From the NCBI RefSeq assembly GCF_000759675.1, contig NZ_BAWM01000036.1:1-64000 (forward strand): DNA of 64,000 nucleotides, in the 5' to 3' direction. This DNA comes from Neobacillus niacini. GTDB taxonomy: Bacteria > Bacillota > Bacilli > Bacillales > Cytobacillaceae. The translations under genes and the position numbers were made by a program. Below are positions 26,059 through 33,572 of the stretch, piece by piece. Positions within the stretch are counted from its first letter, which is position 1. Each line of letters starts with the position of its first letter. The notes beneath the pieces were generated by a model. The model was not told the origin of the DNA, did not search any database, and was given only the letters and a program-made list of their open reading frames with translations.

Positions 26059-27210
26059 TTAAGAGATGATTCCCAATTGTTTTGATAGTATTTCGTTCAT
26101 AATTTGTGTGGTGCCTCCGCCTATCGTTTGGATACGGGCATCACGCCAAATCCGCTGGATTGGAAATTCCATCATATAGCCATTGCCGCCATGTATTTGC
26201 AATGCCTGATCTGCCACGCGATTCAGCATTTCAGTGGCAACAGCTTTAGCCATGGTGGCTTGGGTCACACAGTTTTCACCTTTGTTATACAAATAAAGTG
26301 CCCGGTAAGTGATGTTCCTCGCTTTTTCTATATCCACTGCCATATCGACCATTTTGTGGCGCAGCACCTGGTATTCTGATAATGGCTTGTTAAATTGAAT
26401 TCTTCCCTTACTGTATTTAATCGCCAATTCCAATGCTTTCTCGGCTGCCCCGATACACCCTAATGCCAATGTCATTCTTTCATATTGGAAATTTTTCATG
26501 ATATAAAGAAAGCCCTCATGTTCATTGCCAATCAAGTTTTCCTTTGGAACCTTTACCTCATCGAAAAATATCTCTCCCGTATCAGATGATCGCCATCCTA
26601 ACTTCTTTAGACTTTTTCCCACAGAGTACCCTTCTGAACTCGTTTCGACGATAAAAAGACTCACATTTCTGTGGACCGGTTCATCCTTCGTTTTTGCGGC
26701 CACGACCACATAATCAGCATTGACACCGTTTGTGATAAACGTTTTTGAGCCATTTAAGAGATAATAATCCCCATCTTTTTTCGCCGTCGTTTTAATGGCA
26801 GCTACGTCCGAGCCACCACCTGGTTCTGTAATCGCTAGCGCGGAGATTAACTCTCCCTTAATGCCTGGTACAAGGTATTTTTGTTTTTGCTCATGACTTC
26901 CATATTTCCAAATATTTGTCATCGCAATCGAGGTATGTGATCCAATCGCAGCACCGACACCACCGGCGCCACATCTTGACAATTCCTCGGTAAATACAGC
27001 TTCCATGATCAAATCGAGTCCGCTGCCGCCATATTCTTCGGGAAACTTAATGCCCAAATAACCTAATTCGCCCATTCTTTTATATAAACTTCGCGGTGTT
27101 TCACCGTCTTTTTCCCACTGCTCAATATATGGAACTACTTCTTTTTCCAAAAAAGAGCGTACAGCTTTACGAAACATCTGATGCTCTTCCGTAAATATCC
27201 AGTGTGACAT
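26059..27210 (-). CDS. Acyl-CoA dehydrogenase, LCAD/IVD type (copy 1)
   Basis: A 383-aa FAD enzyme that forms a 2,3-double bond in acyl-CoA. FAD/substrate motifs 'ALAITEPGGGSDVAAIKT' and 'LNGSKTFITNGVNADY' are present. The MCAD-type catalytic Glu position near the C-terminus is Gly ('IGGGTTQIM'), while a Glu is present in 'NFQYERMTLALG'. That is the arrangement of long-chain and isovaleryl-CoA dehydrogenases, which suits long or branched substrates. I chose the ATG that follows GGGAGGAGG. It is adjacent to a similar second dehydrogenase. Confidence 0.9.
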   Translation of the reverse strand: MSHWIFTEEHQMFRKAVRSFLEKEVVPYIEQWEKDGETPRSLYKRMGELGYLGIKFPEEYGGSGLDLIMEAVFTEELSRCGAGGVGAAIGSHTSIAMTNIWKYGSHEQKQKYLVPGIKGELISALAITEPGGGSDVAAIKTTAKKDGDYYLLNGSKTFITNGVNADYVVVAAKTKDEPVHRNVSLFIVETSSEGYSVGKSLKKLGWRSSDTGEIFFDEVKVPKENLIGNEHEGFLYIMKNFQYERMTLALGCIGAAEKALELAIKYSKGRIQFNKPLSEYQVLRHKMVDMAVDIEKARNITYRALYLYNKGENCVTQATMAKAVATEMLNRVADQALQIHGGNGYMMEFPIQRIWRDARIQTIGGGTTQIMNEILSKQLGIIS

Positions 27211-27229
27211 CCTGCTCCTCCTCCCTTGG

Positions 27230-28378
27230 CTACAAGCCAATTTGCTTCGAGATAATCTCCTTCATGATTTCATCGGTACCGCCGCCGATTCGCGGAAGTC
27301 GGCTATCCCTCCAGGCCCGTTCAATCGGATATTCTGCCATATAGCCATTCCCGCCAAAAATTTGCAGAGCCCGGTCCGCTACCCAATGACCCATTTGAGC
27401 TGCAGCCAATTTCGTCATCGAAATTTCCTTTGATGGAACTTCTCCTCTCGAGAATCTGTAGGCTGTGGCATAGGTTAGTTCCCGGCACACCTCAATTTGC
27501 GTCTTCATTTCTGCAAGCAAATGTGCGATTACCTGAAAATTGCTAATCGGCTGATCAAAGGCTTCCCTTGATTTTGCATAGTTCAATGCCAGTTCATATA
27601 CATGTTCGGCGCTGCCAATTGCACCAGCCGCACCAATCATTCTTTCTCCCTGAAGCTGCCACATGATTTGATAAAAGCCCTTTCCTACTTCACCTAATAG
27701 ATTTTCGTTAGGGATGCGGACATTATCGAAAATCAACTCTGCCGTATCAGAGGAACACATGCCGACTTTATCCAGCTTTTTCCCGACAGAGAAACCTGGC
27801 CGGTCTGTTTCGACAAGAAAGAGAGAGATTCCTTTTGGTCCAGGATCGTCAGAAGTTCTCGTGACAAGTGTCACAAAATCTGCTCTCGTTCCGTTCGTAA
27901 TAAATGTTTTAGTCCCATTGATGACCCATTCGTCTCCGTCCCACTTTGCTCTTGTTTGGATTCCCATCACGTCAGAACCGTTGTTTGGTTCAGAAATACC
28001 AATCGCCGCAATCTTTTCCCCTCTGAGGGCGGGCTTTAAGAAACGTTCATGCTGGTCCTTCGTTCCAAACTTAAAGATTGGCGGTGTTGCCATATCGGTT
28101 TGGACAGCAATCGCCATCGGTACGCCGCCACAGCCGCATTTATTCATCTCTTCAGCAAGGACGATACCGGAAAAATAATCTCCCCCTTGACCTCCAACCG
28201 ACTCTGGATAATGTAAGCCTAGTAGACCTAGTTCACCCATTCTAGTAAATAGTGACCGTGGAAATACTCCCTGCTCTTCCCACTCATCGACAAAAGGTGA
28301 AATTTCTTTTTCAACAAATCTGCGGATCATTTTTCGCAGTTGATCATGCTCTTCTGTAAAATACGGTTCATACGTCAT
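27230..28378 (-). CDS. Acyl-CoA dehydrogenase, LCAD/IVD type (copy 2)
   Basis: A 382-aa paralogue of the preceding enzyme, with 'AIGISEPNNGSDVMGIQT' and 'INGTKTFITNGTRADF'. Again the C-terminal MCAD Glu is replaced ('IGGGTDEIMKEII') and the alternative Glu is kept in 'QLQGERMIGAAG' near residue 243. The 'GGTDEIMKE' ending closely resembles mammalian LCAD. Two dehydrogenases in one operon suggest two oxidation steps or a heteromeric enzyme. In the Atu pathway, citronellyl-CoA dehydrogenase holds this place. Confidence 0.9.
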   Translation of the reverse strand: MTYEPYFTEEHDQLRKMIRRFVEKEISPFVDEWEEQGVFPRSLFTRMGELGLLGLHYPESVGGQGGDYFSGIVLAEEMNKCGCGGVPMAIAVQTDMATPPIFKFGTKDQHERFLKPALRGEKIAAIGISEPNNGSDVMGIQTRAKWDGDEWVINGTKTFITNGTRADFVTLVTRTSDDPGPKGISLFLVETDRPGFSVGKKLDKVGMCSSDTAELIFDNVRIPNENLLGEVGKGFYQIMWQLQGERMIGAAGAIGSAEHVYELALNYAKSREAFDQPISNFQVIAHLLAEMKTQIEVCRELTYATAYRFSRGEVPSKEISMTKLAAAQMGHWVADRALQIFGGNGYMAEYPIERAWRDSRLPRIGGGTDEIMKEIISKQIGL

Positions 28379-28395
28379 ACCCTGTACACCTCACT

Positions 28396-28734
28396 TTATA
28401 GATCTGTTAATAATTCATCGTCCACTTCTATCTCCATACGAAGCATATTGGAACCAAAACATTTTCCAAGGTTATCAAGTCGAAGCGAAGAAGAACCCCC
28501 ACCGTCCAATGCCTCGGTAAGAACAAAGTTCATTGCCAAGATATTTGGCATTTCGTATCGGGTCACTTTTCCCTTTACAAGACCAGAAAAGTGCTCTTTA
28601 ACTGTATTAGTAGTCAATTTTGTTAAAAGAAGTTGATAGATTGATTGATTAGGAGCAAAAACGCCAATATTGATACTGTTTCCTTTATCGCCAGACCGTG
28701 CTTGGGCGATCTCCTTCAGCTTTACAATCGCCAT
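28396..28734 (-). CDS. AtuA C-terminal-domain protein (split AtuA)
   Basis: A 112-aa protein matching the small domain found at the C-terminus of full-length AtuA-like proteins: 'ARSGDKGNSINIGVFAP' at the start and 'EALDGGGSSSLRLDNLGK' further on. Its ribosome site GGAGGTG overlaps the stop of the upstream AtuA core gene, three bases away, so the two halves are translationally coupled. In several proteobacteria the two domains form one chain. Here they are separate intact genes, not a frameshift: each has its own start, stop and ribosome site. Confidence 0.75.
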   Translation of the reverse strand: MAIVKLKEIAQARSGDKGNSINIGVFAPNQSIYQLLLTKLTTNTVKEHFSGLVKGKVTRYEMPNILAMNFVLTEALDGGGSSSLRLDNLGKCFGSNMLRMEIEVDDELLTDL

Positions 28735-28737
28735 CGG

Positions 28738-30102
28738 TTACACCTCCGCTACTTCTACTTGTATTTGACTTTCAACCTCTTCCCGTGGCAGCAAGGCTGA
28801 CCACATTCCAAGCAAGGCTCTTGGGGCTGCATTCCCAGTAAAACCGCTCATTGATGGCGGACCATTCAAAGCTAATGGAGGGAACAATCGGCTAAACTTT
28901 GCAGCCTCAGGCTTTGTTTTTGCCCGGACGGTCATACGTAAAAACACTTCATTGAGTTCACTTTGGTTATCATGTGCAAGAGGACCACTTAAGGAGTTAT
29001 ATCCCATAAAATCTGTTCTTACCTCCTCGTAATTCAACCCATTCCGCTCCAACTGAATGCGAATGATTTCATCAACTTTTTTGGCTTTCATCATCGCATC
29101 TGGCCATGAAAATCCGACAATCACTTGGCCTGCATAGCCATTTTCATAGCCCATGACCACCTTCAAGGTATCCGTTCGCGGATGCCCTTTTACTCCTGTC
29201 ACTTTTACCTGATTGGGTCTAACATTTTCCAATTTCACATTGGATAAATCAACGACTACATCTGGGGTTATATAGGCTGCAGGATCATGAATTTCATAGA
29301 GCATCTGCTGTTTAACCGTATCGACGCTTACCAATCCGCCCCGATCTTCTACCTTACTGATAATAAAATCACCGTTTTCCGAAACCTCGGCAATCGGATA
29401 ACCCATCTTGTCAAAGCCTTCAATTTCCCACCACTTGCCGCTGTAATTGCCGCCAGTGGATTGGGCCGAGCATTCTAGCAAATGCCCCATGAATACTCCG
29501 CTGGCTAGCTTATCCCATTCCTCCTCTCCCCAACCAAATTCATAGATTAATGGTGCTAAAAACTGAGCCGTATCGGTCGTCCTTCCTGTGACAACGATAT
29601 CTGCACCTGCCTCTAGGGCTTTTACAATTGGCTGCGCCCCAATATAGGCATTGGCAAATTCTAGTCTTTCCTTTATCTCCTCTACTGGTTCTCCTGATTC
29701 TATGTGTTTCAATGGATACCCTTTCTCAAGAAACTCAGGAAGTCTGTCGATGACATTATCCCCCGTTACGACCGCTACCTTTAAGCCGTTGATTCCCATT
29801 TCCCTTGCCACCCGGAGGATTTCTTGCTGCGCACCAATCGGATTGATGCCGCCTCCATTGGTTAAAAGCTTGATCCCTTTTTGTTTTACATATGGAAGTA
29901 ATGCTTTCATCTGCAGAGAGATATCCTTTGTATAACCCGCATTTTCATTTTTCTTTTTATCCTTTACCAGGATCGCCATGGTTAGCTCTGCTAAGGCGTC
30001 AAAACAAAGATATTGGACATTTCCTTTTTCCGCTGTCGAGACTGCAGGCTCTATCGTATCGCCATAAAATCCCTGTGCGGCGCCTATTCTCACTTTTTTC
30101 AT
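28738..30102 (-). CDS. AtuA-family (DUF1446) protein, core domain
   Basis: A 454-aa protein of the acyclic terpene utilisation AtuA / DUF1446 family. 'RIGAAQGFYGD' at the N-terminus, 'AYIGAQPIVKALEAGADIV' and 'VTGRTTDTAQFLAPLIYEFGW' are the conserved blocks. The biochemical role of AtuA is unknown, but it is a hallmark of citronellol/geraniol and related acid degradation clusters and of other CoA-dependent catabolic operons. AAGGAGG precedes the ATG. The small C-terminal partner is encoded immediately downstream. Confidence 0.85.
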   Translation of the reverse strand: MKKVRIGAAQGFYGDTIEPAVSTAEKGNVQYLCFDALAELTMAILVKDKKKNENAGYTKDISLQMKALLPYVKQKGIKLLTNGGGINPIGAQQEILRVAREMGINGLKVAVVTGDNVIDRLPEFLEKGYPLKHIESGEPVEEIKERLEFANAYIGAQPIVKALEAGADIVVTGRTTDTAQFLAPLIYEFGWGEEEWDKLASGVFMGHLLECSAQSTGGNYSGKWWEIEGFDKMGYPIAEVSENGDFIISKVEDRGGLVSVDTVKQQMLYEIHDPAAYITPDVVVDLSNVKLENVRPNQVKVTGVKGHPRTDTLKVVMGYENGYAGQVIVGFSWPDAMMKAKKVDEIIRIQLERNGLNYEEVRTDFMGYNSLSGPLAHDNQSELNEVFLRMTVRAKTKPEAAKFSRLFPPLALNGPPSMSGFTGNAAPRALLGMWSALLPREEVESQIQVEVAEV

Positions 30103-30122
30103 CTTAAATGACCTCCTTATCG

Positions 30123-30344
30123 TTAATCAGTAGTGGTTATCTCTACAAGGACATCACCCTCTTGGACGAACTCTCCTTCTGACGTTTTGATGGCTGATAC
30201 CACCCCTGAATGTGTGGATTCAATCGGGATTTCCATTTTCATCGACTCCAGAATAACCAATACGTCTCCTTCCTTGACCACATCATTTTCTTTCACTTCT
30301 ATTTTCCAAACGCTACCTGACATTGTAGACAAAACTTCTCTCAT
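30123..30344 (-). CDS. Biotin carboxyl carrier protein, stand-alone
   Basis: A 73-aa single biotinyl/lipoyl domain with the modification motif 'ESMKMEI' (Lys36). Stand-alone carriers of about 70 aa are usual in Bacillus acyl-CoA carboxylase clusters. I chose the internal ATG after AGGGAGTGAG; the longer frame overlaps the upstream gene. It would shuttle CO2 to the carboxyltransferase encoded four genes downstream. The missing partner is a biotin carboxylase. Confidence 0.88.
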   Translation of the reverse strand: MREVLSTMSGSVWKIEVKENDVVKEGDVLVILESMKMEIPIESTHSGVVSAIKTSEGEFVQEGDVLVEITTTD

Positions 30345-30360
30345 TACACTCACTCCCTCT

Positions 30361-31146
30361 TTATTTTCCGGTCCAAAACGGCTGTCTTTTTTCAAGAAAG
30401 GCTGTAGCTCCCTCTTTTAAATCTTCACTCATAAACGACACAAGTCTTAAAGTTGTCAAATAATCAAAAGACTTTATCAAATCCATCTGTTCTGTAGAAT
30501 AAAAAGCATCCAGGCTTAACTTGACTGCCAGTGGACTAAAGCTGGCAACAAGTCTAGCCAACTTCCATGTCTCATTTTCAAGGTCCTCCGGGCTGACCAC
30601 TCGATGGACGAGATTGAGCACTTTTGCCTGTTCTGCTGAATAGATTTCAGCTGTTAGCATCATTTCCATCATTTTTCGGTCACCGACGGCACGTCTTACC
30701 CAAGGCATTATCACGAACGGTACCAGACCAAGCTTCAGTTCGGTTAACCCCAACTTCGCCTCTGTCGATGCCACGGCAAGCTGACACATCGCAACAAGTC
30801 CAGTTCCCCCGCCTAATGCCGGACCATTTACACTCGCAATTAATGGAGTACTGACTTCAGCACCTAACTTGAACAGTTCTGTACTCTCTTTTCCTTCAAA
30901 ATAGAGATCAGGAGCAGTCCGCTCGAGATTTTTCTTGAAGTCATTTAAATTGCCGCCGGCGGAAAAGGCTTTTCCAGCACCCGTAAGGATAATCGCTCTA
31001 ATTTCAGGATTACGGTCAGCTTTTCTAATCGCATGAACCAGCTCTCTAGTCGACTTTTCTGTTAAGGGATTTCTCATTTCAGGTAAATTCAACGTCACCT
31101 TGGCAACGTTTTCATTTTCTTCGTAGAGGATTGTTTCATAAACCAT
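30361..31146 (-). CDS. Crotonase-fold enzyme with one catalytic Glu (isomerase-like)
   Basis: A 261-aa enoyl-CoA hydratase/isomerase family protein, first gene of the operon. The oxyanion motif 'AFSAGGNL' is present. At the first hydratase Glu position there is Gly116 ('LGGGTGLVAM'), while the second is kept as Glu136 ('GLTELKLGLVPF'). Loss of the first Glu with retention of the second is seen in delta3,delta2-enoyl-CoA isomerases, so double-bond isomerisation is more likely than hydration. AGAGGTG precedes two ATGs; I use the second. A sigma-54-type promoter lies 42 bp upstream. Confidence 0.85.
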   Translation of the reverse strand: MVYETILYEENENVAKVTLNLPEMRNPLTEKSTRELVHAIRKADRNPEIRAIILTGAGKAFSAGGNLNDFKKNLERTAPDLYFEGKESTELFKLGAEVSTPLIASVNGPALGGGTGLVAMCQLAVASTEAKLGLTELKLGLVPFVIMPWVRRAVGDRKMMEMMLTAEIYSAEQAKVLNLVHRVVSPEDLENETWKLARLVASFSPLAVKLSLDAFYSTEQMDLIKSFDYLTTLRLVSFMSEDLKEGATAFLEKRQPFWTGK

Positions 31147-31187
31147 CATTTTCACCTCTTGATTTTATTTCTGTTTATATCTTATAG

Positions 31188-31204
31188 TGCAATATCCGTG
31201 CCAA
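31188..31204 (-). promoter_or_regulatory. Sigma-54 (-24/-12) promoter of the acyl-CoA operon
   Basis: On the minus strand TTGGCACGGATATTGCA matches the sigma-54 consensus TTGGCACGNNNNTTGCW at every defined position. It is oriented toward the operon, 42 bp from its first start codon. The divergent gene encodes a sigma-54 activator. Confidence 0.88.
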
Positions 31205-31266
31205 TTTTCTATGAAGCTATGAAATGATGGGCATTGTACTCGAATCATTTTTTAGAAAGAAAAAGC

Positions 31267-31301
31267 TGAACAGTACTGCACACAAAAGTGAACAGTTGTT
31301 T
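31267..31301. promoter_or_regulatory. Candidate upstream activator sites for the sigma-54 regulator
   Basis: TGAACAGT occurs at 31267 and again at 31289, a 22-bp spacing of about two helical turns. The second continues as AACAGTTGTTT. The pair lies about 63-90 bp upstream of the -24 element. A similar AACAGTTTGTTT lies at 37030, upstream of the second candidate sigma-54 promoter. Confidence 0.5.
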
Positions 31302-31322
31302 AAAGAAGTTAACAATAAAAGA

Positions 31323-31351
31323 TTGTAATATCAGGGTTCCGTCGTTATAAT
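31323..31351 (+). promoter_or_regulatory. Likely housekeeping promoter of the sigma-54 activator gene
   Basis: TTGTAA (31323) and TATAAT (31346) are separated by 17 bp. A GAGGTGGG ribosome site and TTG start follow. The activator would thus be made by the vegetative polymerase. Confidence 0.6.
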
Positions 31352-31391
31352 ATGAATTGTATTAATTTTCTGAATACTGAGGTGGGAATAT

Positions 31392-33527
31392 TTGAAGGTT
31401 AGGAGTTTTACTACCGTTAATTTCGTCAATTTATCCCTGAATAGCACAATCCGTGAAGCGATCTCTGCTTTCCTTGAACATCGTGTTGACATCGGCTGTA
31501 TTACAGAAAACAATAAACTTACAGGAATCATCCACAAAAACTCCATCTATCGGGCACTACTTCATAACACATCCATCGATGATCCTATTAGACCACTCAT
31601 TAACGAAAGCGTTATTACCATTCATAAAGATCAGTCCCTCCTTGAAGCAAGAGATATCATGTTGAAAGGGAATGTCAGTCACGCAGTCGTTCTTGACCAT
31701 AATCAAGAGGTCTTTGGCATTATGACAAAGTCAGACTTGGTCAACTCCCATATGGCTGTCTTGGAGGATACAATAAATCGAATGAAGTCACTGATTGAAA
31801 GCCTTCAGGATGCGGTCATCACAGTTGATTCTAATCTCAGAATCACTACCTTTAATCAAACAGCGCTCGATCTTCTCCAATTAAATGGCAAACATTTATT
31901 ACAAGCACCTATTGATCGTTTCCTTCCGCCTTTTAGAAGATGGTTGATTGAAACTTTGAAAACTGGAACTATTCAAGACGCCAAAAGAATTAGTTTTAAT
32001 AACATTACGATCATTGCTTCATTTATCCCGATCAGGGAAATAAATCGTGTCACCGGTGCCATGGTGGTTTTACGCGATGTTACCTCCTATGAAAACATTG
32101 CGAATGAATTAGAAACGACGAAACAATTAAAGAGAATTCTAGATAGTGCCCTGGAATTGGCCTATGATGGTGTCGCTGTTATGAATAAGGTCGGACACAT
32201 TACAATGGTTAATCATGGATTCATGGAACTCTTTCATATTGAACATCAGGATGAGGTACTAGGTCAGCATATTACAAAAATCGCACCGCAGATTCCTGCT
32301 CAGCTTAGTTTGGAGTTCGATCAAAAAATGGAGGGAGAACTTATACCCATCCATAACCAAAAGTGCATTGTAGCCCAAATGCCCATTTATCAAGATGGAC
32401 AAAGGCTCGGTGCCATCATCAAAATCATTTTCCGCCAGCTTGATGCTTGGAAAGATATCCTTCTACATATGGATAAATTAGAAAGTGAGATTTCCTACTA
32501 TCGGGGAGAATTATACCGAATATCCAAAGATACCCATCCATTTGCCCATGTAGTCTCACAGAATTCTCAAATGGAAAAATTTAAACAGGATGCGGTCATT
32601 GCCGCTAAATCTTTTTCCAATGTCATCATTACCGGTGAAAGCGGCACAGGCAAAGAGTTGTTTGCAGAAGGCATCCATAATGAATCCGGCCGTAAGGGAG
32701 CTTTTATTAAAGTCAATTGCGGGGCGATTCCGGAAGAATTATTAGAATCCGAGTTTTTCGGTTATGCAGATGGAGCGTTTACTGGAGCGAAAAAAGGAGG
32801 TAAACCGGGGAAATTTGAATTGGCCAATAATGGCACTCTTTTCCTCGATGAAATCGGTGATATGCCGCCATCCTTACAGGTTAAACTATTACGAGTTCTG
32901 CAAGAACAAGAGTTTGAAAGAATTGGTGCAACTAAAACAACAAAAGTAAATGTACGAATTATATCGGCTACCAATAAAGATTTAATTCAGCTTGTAAACC
33001 AAGGGAAATTCAGGGAGGATCTCTATTATCGTATTCACGTTATTCAATTACACATTCCCCCGTTGAGAGAACGGCTCGATGATATTCCATTACTATGCAC
33101 CCATTTTATTAATAAAATTAATACGAAAACCAATAAGAATATCATTGGGGTTTCACCGCAAGTGATTCGAAGCTTTCAACAATACCATTGGCCAGGTAAT
33201 ATTAGACAACTAGAAAATGTCTTGGAACGAGCCTTTCATTTCAGTCAGACGAATTGGATCGAAATGGAGCACCTGCCTAAAGAACTGAACTTACATGAAG
33301 CACCTACTTCTATTGAGCTAAAAAGACCCGAGCCTACTGTTGCGATTAACCGTAAGCAATCAATAAACCAGACTGAAAAACAGGTGGTCCTGCAGGCCCT
33401 ACTGGCATGCCAGGGAAACCGCTCAAAAACGGCAGAATTACTGGGAATCAGCAGGACCACTCTTTATCAAAAAATAAAAAAGTATCATATTATGGAAGAA
33501 TTGGAGGTTAAATTCTCCTCCTCTTAA
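31392..33527 (+). CDS. Sigma-54-dependent transcriptional activator with CBS and PAS domains
   Basis: A 711-aa enhancer-binding protein. An N-terminal CBS pair (about residues 5-120) is followed by two PAS-like domains (about 130-235 and 245-350). The AAA+ core has Walker A 'GESGTGKE' near 414 and the sigma-54 contact loop 'GAFTGA' near 460. A Fis-type helix-turn-helix ends the protein ('[21 protein letters not shown]', in two blocks). CBS pairs bind adenosyl ligands, so AMP/ATP or a CoA-type nucleotide may be sensed. It starts at a TTG after GAGGTGGG. It is divergent from the acyl-CoA operon, whose promoter is of the matching type. Confidence 0.92.
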   Translation: MKVRSFTTVNFVNLSLNSTIREAISAFLEHRVDIGCITENNKLTGIIHKNSIYRALLHNTSIDDPIRPLINESVITIHKDQSLLEARDIMLKGNVSHAVVLDHNQEVFGIMTKSDLVNSHMAVLEDTINRMKSLIESLQDAVITVDSNLRITTFNQTALDLLQLNGKHLLQAPIDRFLPPFRRWLIETLKTGTIQDAKRISFNNITIIASFIPIREINRVTGAMVVLRDVTSYENIANELETTKQLKRILDSALELAYDGVAVMNKVGHITMVNHGFMELFHIEHQDEVLGQHITKIAPQIPAQLSLEFDQKMEGELIPIHNQKCIVAQMPIYQDGQRLGAIIKIIFRQLDAWKDILLHMDKLESEISYYRGELYRISKDTHPFAHVVSQNSQMEKFKQDAVIAAKSFSNVIITGESGTGKELFAEGIHNESGRKGAFIKVNCGAIPEELLESEFFGYADGAFTGAKKGGKPGKFELANNGTLFLDEIGDMPPSLQVKLLRVLQEQEFERIGATKTTKVNVRIISATNKDLIQLVNQGKFREDLYYRIHVIQLHIPPLRERLDDIPLLCTHFINKINTKTNKNIIGVSPQVIRSFQQYHWPGNIRQLENVLERAFHFSQTNWIEMEHLPKELNLHEAPTSIELKRPEPTVAINRKQSINQTEKQVVLQALLACQGNRSKTAELLGISRTTLYQKIKKYHIMEELEVKFSSS

Positions 33528-33531
33528 AGCT

Positions 33532-33570
33532 AACAACCATATGGGAATGTGCCCCATATGGTTGTTTTTT
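33532..33570 (+). terminator. Terminator of the sigma-54 activator gene
   Basis: AACAACCATATGGG and CCCATATGGTTGTT form a perfect 14-bp stem with a seven-base loop, followed by TTTT. The convergent CoA-ligase gene ends at 33573. Confidence 0.85.
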
Positions 33571-33572
33571 GT

